Assembly (NCBI GenBank): GCA_964477875.1
Contig: CAYZFR010000156.1
Location: 1 to 9,353, forward strand
DNA: 9,353 bases
Source: Kuafuiihalomonas sp964477875
GTDB lineage: Bacteria; Myxococcota; Kuafuiibacteriia; Kuafuiibacteriales; Kuafuiibacteriaceae
Direction: 5' to 3'
The notes beneath the pieces were generated by a model. It saw nothing but the letters and a program-made list of their open reading frames with translations. It ran no database searches and had not been told where the DNA came from. The translations under genes and the position numbers were made by a program. Below are positions 1 through 6,509 of the stretch, one piece after another (the first letter of the stretch is position 1; each line of letters starts with the position of its first letter).

Positions 1-165
1 CCTCGCGAATGTCGCAACCTGAATTGCAAAAGTCCGCTGAGAGCCTCGCAAACCGCAGCCTTCGAAGCCCATGCACCATCTGCTGGCCGGAGCGGGGGCC
101 GATGGCGAGCGCCTTAGTGCGCGAACCCATTGTATCGGGAGCCCGCGGAGGCTTGAATCAGGGGC
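1..165. other. Left-edge stretch without a supported gene
   Basis: No reading frame here looks like a protein I recognise. A minus-strand frame is open from an ATG at 130 to the left edge, but its roughly 43 codons show no family motif. The plus frames either stop early or run only as shadows into the dehydrogenase. Positions 1-60 are visibly less GC-rich than the genes around them, which fits an intergenic region upstream of the dehydrogenase. Three GCAA-containing hexamers lie at 13-18, 25-30 and 47-52. Confidence 0.4.
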
Positions 166-1047
166 GTGAAGCGCGTCGTCATGACCGGCGGGACCCAGGG
201 CATCGGCGCGGTGGCGCTGGGTCGCCTGCTGGAGGTGGGCTGTGAAGTGGTCCTGGCGGCCCGAGCGCCGAGCCGGCTAGCCCCACACGGGCGCCTGCGG
301 GCGGAAGAGGTCGACCTGGCCTCCCTCGACCAGGTCCGGGCCTTCGCCCAGAGCGTGGAGTCGGCCGACGTCCTGATCGCCAACGCCGGACTGCAGCTGG
401 TGAGCGGCGACCATCACACCAACGATGGCCACGAGATGACCTTCGGCGTGAATCACCTCGCCCACTTTCTTCTCATCATGGAGCTACTCCCAAAGCTGAA
501 TCCGGGGGGTCGAATCGTGCTCACCGGGAGCGGGACCCACAACCCGCACGAGCGGGCAGCGATGGTGTTCGGGTTTCGAGGCGGCCGCTACACCTCGGCC
601 CGCCGTCTCGCCCGAGGAGACGTCGGCGATGACCGCGGTACCCGGCTTCGGGGCCTGGACCGCTACGCCACGAGCAAGCTGTGCAACCTGATGACGGTGA
701 ACGAGCTCGCCCGGCGAGTCCCCCCCGAACGTCTCGGGATCTTCAGCTTCGACCCGGGTTTGGTTCCCGCCACCGGGCTGGCTCGGAACCACGGTCGCCT
801 CGCCCATCGCGTCTTCCGCAGCCTTGCTCCTCTGATCTCCCGGCTGCCAGGCGCGTCCACGCCCAAAAAGTCGGGCCGGGCGCTGGCGTGGGTCGCCCTC
901 ACCGAGGAGCTCGACGGTCGAAGCGGCGAGCACTTCGGCTACGACAAGCGCCACGTCCACGTGTGGTCGGGTGCCGACGACCCCGAGCATCGACGGGAGC
1001 TCTTCGAAGGCTCCCTTCAGCTGACGGCGACCACCTTCCCGCTCTGA
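166..1047 (+). CDS. Short-chain dehydrogenase/reductase (SDR), NAD(P)-dependent
   Basis: A 293-residue cytoplasmic oxidoreductase of the SDR superfamily. The glycine-rich dinucleotide motif TGGTQGIG is at residues 7-14, NAG at 73-75, the structural Asn in FGVNH at 96, a probable catalytic Ser at 122 (LTGSGT), the catalytic pair Tyr167/Lys171 in YATSK, and DPG at 196-198. All the family's key residues are present, so it should be active. Arg33 after the second beta strand suggests NADPH preference (inference). The long insert after the catalytic Ser and the overall length resemble the retinol dehydrogenase/protochlorophyllide reductase-like group, but the substrate cannot be read from sequence. 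The chosen start is GTG 166; ATG 181 would cut into the nucleotide-binding strand. An upstream GGAG (147-150) is rather distant. The last 31 bases overlap the end of the convergent transporter. Confidence 0.9.
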   Translation: MKRVVMTGGTQGIGAVALGRLLEVGCEVVLAARAPSRLAPHGRLRAEEVDLASLDQVRAFAQSVESADVLIANAGLQLVSGDHHTNDGHEMTFGVNHLAHFLLIMELLPKLNPGGRIVLTGSGTHNPHERAAMVFGFRGGRYTSARRLARGDVGDDRGTRLRGLDRYATSKLCNLMTVNELARRVPPERLGIFSFDPGLVPATGLARNHGRLAHRVFRSLAPLISRLPGASTPKKSGRALAWVALTEELDGRSGEHFGYDKRHVHVWSGADDPEHRRELFEGSLQLTATTFPL

Positions 1048-1886
1048 CGGCGACGAGGCAGGTCCCCGAGGACGGCGCACAGCAGGAGCCCGACGCCTCC
1101 GTAGAATTCCGGTCCGAGGGCGTGGTGCTCGCCGAAGAGCAAGGCGCCCAGCAGCACCGCGTACACCGGCTCCAGATTGACCGAGAGCTGGACGGTGAAG
1201 GTGCTCAGCCTCCTCAGCGCTCGCAAAGAGAGCTGCATCGGGACCAAGGTGCAGCCCAAAGATAGAGCGAGGAGCATCCCGAGGTCTTCGGAGGGAGGCA
1301 TCGGCCAGGCAGGGGCGAAGGGAATGAAGAGGCTGAGAAAGAGGGTCCCGGCCGTGATCTCGACGAACAGGACCGTCACCGCGCTCGCCGCATCGATGAG
1401 CTGCTTGTTGAAGATTCCGAAGAAGGTAACGATCAGGGCCGACAGGATCCCGATCGCGATCCCGGCCCCCATCCCGCTCGGGGCGCCGTCCACTACCAAC
1501 CCGACCCCTGCGATCCCGAGCAGGCCGATCCACAGCTCCCTCCGCGCAAAGCCTCGACCTCTGAGCCAGGGCTCGACGAAAGCCAGGAACACCGGGCCGG
1601 TGGCGATGCAGGTGGCGCCGACGGAGGCGTTCGACCACTTGATGGCCGAATAGAAGGTCAGCCAGTGCAGGCCCAGGATGACGCCGATGCCCGCGTAGCT
1701 CAGCAGCAGCCGTCGCGGCATGGCGCGCAGCTCTCGCCAAATCGGCGGCCACAAGGCCAGGCTCAGGCTCACCAGGAGCATCCGCCACCAGACGAGGGGG
1801 AGGGCGGATAGACTGATCGCCTTGCCCAGGATCGCCGTGAAGCCCCAGAGGACCACGGCGGCGTGGATTTGAAGGTAGGGCGCCAA
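1017..1886 (-). CDS. EamA-family (DMT superfamily) transporter
   Basis: An inner-membrane protein of about 289 residues with about ten hydrophobic segments in two homologous halves, the usual length and layout of EamA/RhaT-type drug/metabolite transporters. Each half ends in a typical segment: SNASVGATCIATGPVFLAFV in the first half, and VQLSVNLEPVYAVLLGALLFGE in the second. The substrate is unknown; relatives move metabolites, amino acids or drugs. The frame stays open on the minus strand far beyond the protein, to about 2666. I placed the start at TTG 1886 because the product then begins MAPYLQIHAAVVLWGF, the usual start of the first helix; the first in-frame ATG would remove that helix. No Shine-Dalgarno sequence is visible before the TTG. 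The gene is divergent from the membrane protein at 1965 and its last codons overlap the dehydrogenase. Confidence 0.88.
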   Translation of the reverse strand: MAPYLQIHAAVVLWGFTAILGKAISLSALPLVWWRMLLVSLSLALWPPIWRELRAMPRRLLLSYAGIGVILGLHWLTFYSAIKWSNASVGATCIATGPVFLAFVEPWLRGRGFARRELWIGLLGIAGVGLVVDGAPSGMGAGIAIGILSALIVTFFGIFNKQLIDAASAVTVLFVEITAGTLFLSLFIPFAPAWPMPPSEDLGMLLALSLGCTLVPMQLSLRALRRLSTFTVQLSVNLEPVYAVLLGALLFGEHHALGPEFYGGVGLLLCAVLGDLPRRRQSGKVVAVS

Positions 1887-1964
1887 GGCGCAGAGACGAT
1901 GGGACGAGCGGTCCGGCTGAAGCCAGCCGAAAGCGGCGCCGTCTGTTTGACGGAGAGGGTGCAA
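1887..1964. promoter_or_regulatory. Divergent intergenic region with two hairpins
   Basis: These 78 bp separate the divergent starts of the transporter and the DUF-like protein, so both promoters must lie in or near it. Two inverted repeats are visible: CGGCT/AGCCG at 1914-1918 and 1925-1929 with a 6-nt loop, and CCGTC/GACGG at 1939-1943 and 1949-1953 with a 5-nt loop. The second overlaps the start of the ribosome binding site for the downstream gene. No convincing -35/-10 pair was found. Confidence 0.4.
1952..1958 (+). promoter_or_regulatory. Ribosome binding site deciding the 1965 start
   Basis: GGAGAGG lies 6 nt before GTG 1965. This is better spaced than the AGGA 11 nt before the alternative GTG 1983, and is why the upstream GTG was chosen. 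Confidence 0.5.
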
Positions 1965-2723
1965 GTGAGGATAGAGCCCCTCGTGATCAAACGGATCCTC
2001 CTCGTCCTCGGGGCTTTGGTCCTGATCATCGGCGCCGGGCTGTACGCCTGGGCGGACCGCCCTCGGCCCCAGGGACGCGCCGGGCCCGAGGCCGACGCCT
2101 TCGCACGCCGCATGCAGGCGGCGGTCGGCATCGACGCTTGGGAAGAGACGGGCTACGTCCGCTGGGACTTCGGCGGGCGCCAGCAGCACCAGTGGGACCG
2201 GCAGCGGGGCCTGGCCCGGGTGCGCTGGGACGCATTCGATGTTCGCTTCGCGCTGTCCGGCGGTGAAGGGGTCGCGCTGAAGGAGGGCGACAGGCTCGAG
2301 GGCGAACAAGCCCAGGCCGCCATCGCCCAGGCGCGTCGCTACTGGAACAACGACAGCTACTGGCTCAACCCGGTGGCGAAGCTCTTCGACGAAGGCGTCG
2401 AGCGCAGCCTGGTCGAATGGGAAGGACAAAAGGCGCTGCTGGTGGAGCACCAGCGCGGCGGCGACACCCCTGGCGACGCCTATCTGTGGCTTCTCGGCCA
2501 GGATGGACGGCCGCGGCGCTGGAGGATGTGGGTGCAGATCATCCCGATCGGCGGCCTGCCCGCGAGCTGGGAGGGCTGGCGGCAGCTCTCGACGGGGGCT
2601 TGGATCAGCACCCGCCACGTCGTGGGACCCATGACCCTGGAGCTGAAGCCCGAGGGGGCCCCGCACTGGTCGGCCCTCGAAGAAAAAGATCCCTTCGCGG
2701 TCCTCGAGCCCCTCAGCAGATGA
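1965..2723 (+). CDS. Membrane-anchored protein of unknown function
   Basis: A 252-residue protein that I cannot assign to a named family with certainty. An uncleaved signal anchor or signal peptide spans about residues 10-28 (IKR followed by a Leu/Val/Ile/Gly run ending GLYAWA). The rest would be periplasmic. The soluble part is rich in Trp and in alternating beta-like segments: a GYVRWDFGGRQQHQWD stretch at 63-78, RYWNNDSYWLNP at 125-136 and a C-terminal ISTRHVVGPMTLELKPEG stretch at 214-231. This pattern recalls exported LolA/LppX-like beta-sheet proteins that act on lipids or sort lipoproteins, but that is a resemblance only. GTG 1983 (giving MIKRILLVLG) is an alternative start. The stop at 2721-2723 is followed by the Fic remnant. 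It may share regulation with the divergent transporter. Confidence 0.75.
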   Translation: MRIEPLVIKRILLVLGALVLIIGAGLYAWADRPRPQGRAGPEADAFARRMQAAVGIDAWEETGYVRWDFGGRQQHQWDRQRGLARVRWDAFDVRFALSGGEGVALKEGDRLEGEQAQAAIAQARRYWNNDSYWLNPVAKLFDEGVERSLVEWEGQKALLVEHQRGGDTPGDAYLWLLGQDGRPRRWRMWVQIIPIGGLPASWEGWRQLSTGAWISTRHVVGPMTLELKPEGAPHWSALEEKDPFAVLEPLSR

Positions 2724-2729
2724 GACGAC

Positions 2730-2970
2730 ATGCTAAGAAAGAGGCCTTTACTTTCGAGCGGGACTGGTAAAGATTCCTTTCTTAAGCCGGGACAATTATT
2801 ACCGCCTTCTCAATGCTGTTCGTGCGGAAGGTGACTGGGAGGCGTGGACACGGTTCTTCCTGGAAGGCGTGGCCACGATCGCCGGTGAGGCCACAGCTAC
2901 AGCGCGGGATCTGTTCGCCCTCGTCCGTCTCAGATCTCTGAGGTTGGTCAGCTCCCAGAGCCCCTGCTAG
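2730..2970 (+). pseudogene. Fic/DOC-family protein remnant (C-terminal part only)
   Basis: The frame open from 2737 to the TAG at 2968-2970 contains, at about 2788-2907, residues matching the C-terminal helical part of Fic-family proteins. The clearest stretches are RDNYYRLLNAVRAEGDWEAW and RFFLEGVATIAGEATATARD. In intact relatives this follows the Fic core and a PLLYLS-type segment. Here the catalytic HPFxxGNGR motif is absent. A possible PLL piece (RKRPLL from ATG 2730) sits in another frame, as if separated by a frameshift, at about the spacing the family predicts. After FALV (about 2907) similarity to the family stops and the frame ends in an unrelated tail. Intact Fic proteins usually transfer AMP to target proteins; this fragment cannot. 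Base composition is lower in GC than the flanks. The family call is from memory of the pattern, not a search. Confidence 0.6.
2732..2787. repeat. AT-rich inverted repeat (long hairpin)
   Basis: TAAGAAAG (2734-2741) and CTTTCTTA (2777-2784) are perfect inverted copies. Inside them CTTTAC (2746-2751) pairs with GTAAAG (2767-2772) across a symmetric 4x4 internal loop, leaving a 15-nt apical loop. GC at 2732-2733 can also pair with GC at 2786-2787 if one A is bulged. It lies just after the stop of the upstream gene, where a terminator would sit, but no T-run follows on either strand. It could be a Rho-type stabilising hairpin or the scar of a mobile element. Confidence 0.5.
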
Positions 2971-2973
2971 ATA
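2929..2973 (+). promoter_or_regulatory. Possible promoter and operator dyad of the DUF2330 gene
   Basis: A perfect dyad CTCAGA-TC-TCTGAG occupies 2929-2942. It is followed by a weak -35-like TTGGTC (2944-2949), 18 bp, and a weak -10-like TAGATA (2968-2973). If used, transcription would begin at or next to ATG 2980, giving a leaderless mRNA, which agrees with the absence of a Shine-Dalgarno sequence before that ATG. Each hexamer matches consensus only partly. Confidence 0.25.
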
Positions 2974-2979
2974 CACCCC

Positions 2980-4710
2980 ATGAGAACGCTCGTCCTCGCC
3001 CTGACCGCGGCCACCGTCGCGAGCATCGGCTTCGTCAACGGCGCCCGCGCCTGCGGCTGCTTCGCGCAGCCGAACCCGGTCCAACGAACCGTCCAGGCCG
3101 GCGAGCAGGTCGTGTTCGCCCAGCGCGGCGCCGAGATCGAGATGCACGTTCAGGTCAACTACGCCGGCGACGCCGAGAGCTTCGGCTGGTTGCTTCCGGT
3201 GCCGAGCGTGCCCGAGCTCGGTCTCGGCTCCGACCAGCTCTTTCAGACTCTGCTCGCCCAGACCCGGCCCCGCTTCAACCTGCAGGTCATCCCGGCCGAC
3301 TGTCGGGAAGAAGGTCGCGATGAGAACGGCTTCGTCGGCATCGGAGACGGCGCACCCGAGGCTGGCGGCGGTCAGAGCGTCGACATGGGCGCGGGCGCGC
3401 CCCGAAGCCCGGTCGTGAGCCGCAGCGACGTTGGCGCCTTTGATTCGGTGGTGCTGCGGGCCGACGACGAGCAGCTGATGTTCGATTGGCTCGAAGACAA
3501 CGATTTCATCGTGCCGGTGAACGCGGGGGACCCGGTGGTGCAGCGCTACATCGGAGAGGGGCGCTTCTTCGTGGCGCTGAAGCTACAGGCCAATCGGACC
3601 GCCGGCGACATCCAGCCCATCGTGCTGCGCTTCGACGCCAACGGCTACTCGATCCCGATCACCCTCACCCAGGTCGGCGCCACGCCCGATATGCCGGTCA
3701 CCACCTTTGTTCTCGGCGAGAGCCGCGCCATCCCGCGCAACTACCTCCACACTCAGCTCAACCCCGAGCACATCAACTGGTTCGCCGGCGGCTTCAACTA
3801 CCAGAGCGTGGTGACCGAGGCGGTGGACGAGGCCGAAGGGGCCCACAGCTTCGTCACCGAGTACGCCGGCGAGACCCGGGGCATCGTCTCCGTGCCGGGC
3901 AGCGCCGAGCTGCGGAGCGACCTCGAGGCCGCCACCAGCGCTGCCGACGTCGTCCTCGCGCTGTCGGCCTCCAACGTCCCCCAGGACGCCAAGCTCTCCA
4001 ACATCCTCCGTCGCCACGTCGACTATCCCGAAGCGGCGGCCATGCAGGGCGTGGACGAAGACACCTTCTACGGGGCCTTCTTTCAGTACGTGACCGTGGA
4101 CGGGAGCCAGAGCTCTCCCTTCCCGCAGTTCGACGGGCGCGAGCTCGCAGCCGACGGCGAGAAGATCGCCGCCGACGTGTGGGAAGAGATCGTGGAACCC
4201 GCCGAAAATGCGGAAGCGCTGCTCTCCGACTTTTCATACCTCACCCGGCTTTTCACTAGCCTGTCTCCGGACGAAATGACGGTGGACCCGGTCTTCGACG
4301 CCAGCTCCGAGCTGCCCGACGTCGACAACGTCCAGAGCGCGACCTTCGAGGAGCTGTGCGGCCCCGACGGCTTCCGCAGTCAGTTCGGCTTCTTGGAGCT
4401 GCCTGATGGGCGCCGCTTTTTCACTTCGCCCCAGCAGTGGCTCGACGAGCAGCCCAGCGCCCCTTTCTCCACTCGCATCGAGGCCCTGCGCATGGAGGGT
4501 GACCCGGTGGTCCGGGTCGACAACTCGGCTGCCCTCACGCCGAGTGACCCCGAGCAAATGGCTCGGGATCGAGGATTTACCAGAGTGGCCCCTGGGCAGG
4601 GTGGAGGGTGCCGCGGCACGCCGGCGTCGCTGCTCCTCCTGCCGCTCCTGGTTGGACTGATCCGCTGGCGGCGGCGAGCCTTGAGCGGGCGACCCGCCCC
4701 CAGTCGTTGA
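2980..4710 (+). CDS. DUF2330 domain-containing secreted protein with MYXO-CTERM-like tail
   Basis: A 576-residue exported protein. Residues 1-24 form a Sec signal peptide (MRT, hydrophobic run, GARA), with cleavage predicted before CGCF, so mature Cys25 and Cys27 lie at the N-terminus as in other DUF2330 proteins. The domain hallmarks follow: PNPVQRTVQAGEQVVFAQ at 30-48, a beta segment with FGWLLPVPSVPELGLGSD at 68-85, and Cys108. The C-terminus (541-576) reads Gly-Gly-Gly-Cys, a short hydrophobic helix and an Arg cluster (IRWRRR). This has the architecture of the MYXO-CTERM surface-anchoring signal of myxobacteria, in which the Cys is the anchoring residue. The protein is therefore probably processed and held at the cell surface (inference). 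DUF2330 has no established activity. There is no Shine-Dalgarno sequence before ATG 2980. The lipoprotein gene follows after 31 bp and is probably cotranscribed. Confidence 0.88.
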   Translation: MRTLVLALTAATVASIGFVNGARACGCFAQPNPVQRTVQAGEQVVFAQRGAEIEMHVQVNYAGDAESFGWLLPVPSVPELGLGSDQLFQTLLAQTRPRFNLQVIPADCREEGRDENGFVGIGDGAPEAGGGQSVDMGAGAPRSPVVSRSDVGAFDSVVLRADDEQLMFDWLEDNDFIVPVNAGDPVVQRYIGEGRFFVALKLQANRTAGDIQPIVLRFDANGYSIPITLTQVGATPDMPVTTFVLGESRAIPRNYLHTQLNPEHINWFAGGFNYQSVVTEAVDEAEGAHSFVTEYAGETRGIVSVPGSAELRSDLEAATSAADVVLALSASNVPQDAKLSNILRRHVDYPEAAAMQGVDEDTFYGAFFQYVTVDGSQSSPFPQFDGRELAADGEKIAADVWEEIVEPAENAEALLSDFSYLTRLFTSLSPDEMTVDPVFDASSELPDVDNVQSATFEELCGPDGFRSQFGFLELPDGRRFFTSPQQWLDEQPSAPFSTRIEALRMEGDPVVRVDNSAALTPSDPEQMARDRGFTRVAPGQGGGCRGTPASLLLLPLLVGLIRWRRRALSGRPAPSR

Positions 4711-4741
4711 GCCTGCCCGACGCTGCTGTCATCCTGCCTGG

Positions 4742-6097
4742 GTGCGGGTCCTCATGCTCCTCTTTCTGGCGCTGGCTGGCTGCAGCGGCGAGATCGGCGC
4801 TCCGGGGCCGGCAAGCTCCGGCCCGGACTCCGTCCCGCGGCCTTCGCTAGCGGAGCCGGACCTGGGCTTCTTCGACCCGCCGGGATCCGATGCGTCCTCG
4901 GCCGAGGATGCCGGCTCCGCCTCCGGAGACTTGGGCACCGACATCGACCTGGGCTCGCCCGATGTCGGGGAGGCTTCGGACCTCGGGCTTCCCGACACTG
5001 GCGTGGAGCCAGAGCGGGTTCCGGCGTGGGTGGTTCAGGGCCACGTGGGCCGTACCATCATGTCCTGCGACGACGGGCGGACGTGGATTCACGACCGCGC
5101 CTTCGACGCCGAGGGCGACGAGGACATGTGTGGCGTCGTTCAGGACGTTCGCTGTAATGAAGGCGCGAGCTGTCAGTTCTTGGATGGCAATACCTGTCGA
5201 TCCGTCTCCAGCTGCGACTGCGACCATTCGCCGGGCGCCGGGCGCGGCATCGCCTACGGCGACGGATGGTTCGTCGCTACCTGGGGCTGGGGACCCAAGG
5301 GCGGCATCCGCGTCTCCCGGGACGGCGTGAGCTGGACCAAAGTTTTGGACGACACGACCTTCTCGGGTCTGCAGTTCATCGACGGGCGTTTCGTGACCGG
5401 CAGCCGCGCCCCGATGGTCGCTGGCGACCCCATGACCTGGCGCGAAGGCGGCCCCGCCGACCTCGTCTCCCGTGACGGCTCCAGGGTCTGGAACGCGCGC
5501 AAGCTGTTTCGCCTCGACCTCGCCGATCCTCTGTTGATGCTGACCGGTGAGTCGGGGAGCGCACATGGCATCATGCTCTCGGACGACGCCGGCGAATCCT
5601 GGTGGACGCCCGATACGATGCCCGAGGGCTGCGGCTCCGGCGCTCGAGGTGCCGCCGCTGGCGATGGCGTGATCGTCCTCGTCGGAGGGACGGACAGGGT
5701 CTGCCGCAGCACCGACGGGGGGCGCAACTTCGCGACCAGCACCATCGGATGGTCGAACCGGGCGATGGCCGGTCCCGTTTGGACGGGCAGCGAGTTTCGC
5801 GTGTGGGCCAGGGGCTGGATGGCATCGAGCTCCGATGGGGTCGACTGGACGATGACCCGCCTCGACGGTGACGGGGATCCAGGCGAGTTCGCCTTCGTCG
5901 GCCTGAGCCCCGTCACCGGCACCTACGTCGCCGTCAACGGTGGCTGGCGCCAGTGGTACGAGCGGCAGAAATTCTACCGGAGCGAAGATGGCGTGAACTG
6001 GCAGCTGTTGGACGACGGTGACTATGTCGGCTCCCACTGGGTCACCCACCTCACCTTCGGATGGGTGGACGAGAGCGCCGACTGCCCCGCACCCTGA
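4742..6097 (+). CDS. Asp-box (BNR-like) beta-propeller lipoprotein
   Basis: A 451-residue lipoprotein of no known activity. The signal peptide is short (MRVLMLLFLALAGC), with a LAGC lipobox and Cys14 as the lipidated residue, so it is an envelope protein. Residues 15-92 are a low-complexity linker rich in Asp, Ser, Pro and Gly. From about 95 to the end there are six Asp-box motifs of the S-x-D-x-G-x-x-W type: 108-115, 192-198, 280-287, 323-330 (Phe for Trp), 363-369 and 414-420, plus a degenerate one at 243-250. That suggests a six- or seven-bladed propeller, as in sialidase-like and photosystem-assembly-like folds. Nothing shows sialidase catalysis. A six-Cys insert lies at 130-160. GTG 4742 is chosen because ATG 4754 would remove the positively charged n-region. 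It ends 4 bp from the convergent sufU stop. Confidence 0.82.
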   Translation: MRVLMLLFLALAGCSGEIGAPGPASSGPDSVPRPSLAEPDLGFFDPPGSDASSAEDAGSASGDLGTDIDLGSPDVGEASDLGLPDTGVEPERVPAWVVQGHVGRTIMSCDDGRTWIHDRAFDAEGDEDMCGVVQDVRCNEGASCQFLDGNTCRSVSSCDCDHSPGAGRGIAYGDGWFVATWGWGPKGGIRVSRDGVSWTKVLDDTTFSGLQFIDGRFVTGSRAPMVAGDPMTWREGGPADLVSRDGSRVWNARKLFRLDLADPLLMLTGESGSAHGIMLSDDAGESWWTPDTMPEGCGSGARGAAAGDGVIVLVGGTDRVCRSTDGGRNFATSTIGWSNRAMAGPVWTGSEFRVWARGWMASSSDGVDWTMTRLDGDGDPGEFAFVGLSPVTGTYVAVNGGWRQWYERQKFYRSEDGVNWQLLDDGDYVGSHWVTHLTFGWVDESADCPAP

Positions 6098-6101
6098 AGG
6101 A

Positions 6102-6509
6102 TCAAGCCAAGGCCTTGGCCAGAGCCTCCCACGCCAGCGTCACGCAACGCCGTCGGCCCGAGACGTGTCGCAGCTCGAAGAGGGCGCGCAGCCCCTCGCT
6201 GTTCGACTCGGTCGGCGCTCCGCCGAGGCCTTTCTCCACCGAGCGAGCCAGCTCCAGCGCTGTCTCTCGGGGTCGTCCTTCGAGCAGCTCGGTCATGATC
6301 GAAGCCGAGGCCCGAGCCAGGGCGCAGCCCTTGACCGTCTGGCGGACGGCCTGGATCCGGTCGCTCTCGATGCGCAGGTCGAGCTGGACCCGGTCACCGC
6401 ACAGCGGATTGGAGCAGCGAGCGGTGTGGCTCGCGTCGGGGAGTGTGCCTTGGTGGCGTGGAGCGCGGGCGTGCTCCATCACCAAGGCGGGGTAGGGCGC
6501 CCCGCTCAC
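6102..6509 (-). CDS. sufU: SufU-type iron-sulfur cluster assembly protein
   Basis: A 135-residue cytoplasmic protein of the IscU/SufU family that accepts sulfur from SufS, as a zinc-dependent sulfur carrier or scaffold for Fe-S cluster assembly. The metal/sulfur ligands are all present: Cys37 and Asp39 in NPLCGD, Cys62 in GCALARASAS and Cys122 in RRCVTLAW. The 60-residue spacing between Cys62 and Cys122 is that of SufU, which carries an insert missing from IscU. The start is GTG 6509, whose GTGA overlaps the TGA of sufS by 4 bp, so the two are translationally coupled. The product begins MSGAPYPALVMEHARAPRHQ, the usual SufU N-terminus. The Fe-S core genes sufBCD are not in the window. Confidence 0.92.
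   Translation of the reverse strand: MSGAPYPALVMEHARAPRHQGTLPDASHTARCSNPLCGDRVQLDLRIESDRIQAVRQTVKGCALARASASIMTELLEGRPRETALELARSVEKGLGGAPTESNSEGLRALFELRHVSGRRRCVTLAWEALAKALA

Noticed and set aside
1..130. Start of a divergent regulator on the minus strand
   Set aside because: A frame is open to the edge from ATG 130, but it shows no helix-turn-helix or other recognisable pattern and its later codons look non-coding.
484..1016. Long minus-strand frame opposite the dehydrogenase
   Set aside because: It is a shadow of the SDR gene and continues out of frame through the transporter; no family features.
1887..2666. Long minus-strand open frame continuing upstream of the transporter, antisense to the unknown membrane protein
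   Set aside because: The transporter homology ends at the first helix near 1886. The upstream part is Pro/Arg/Ala-rich without motifs and lies opposite a better plus-strand gene; it is a GC-rich shadow.
2732..2787. Intrinsic terminator
   Set aside because: The stem is AT-rich and no T-run follows on either strand, so it is listed as an inverted repeat only.
4847..6049. 400-codon minus-strand open frame antisense to the lipoprotein
   Set aside because: It has no motifs and low-complexity Gly/Ala/Pro/Val composition, while the plus strand has a signal peptide, lipobox and Asp-box repeats.
4742..6097. Sialidase assignment for the propeller lipoprotein
   Set aside because: Asp-box motifs alone do not show sialidase activity; no catalytic arginine triad, Tyr/Glu set or FRIP motif was identified.
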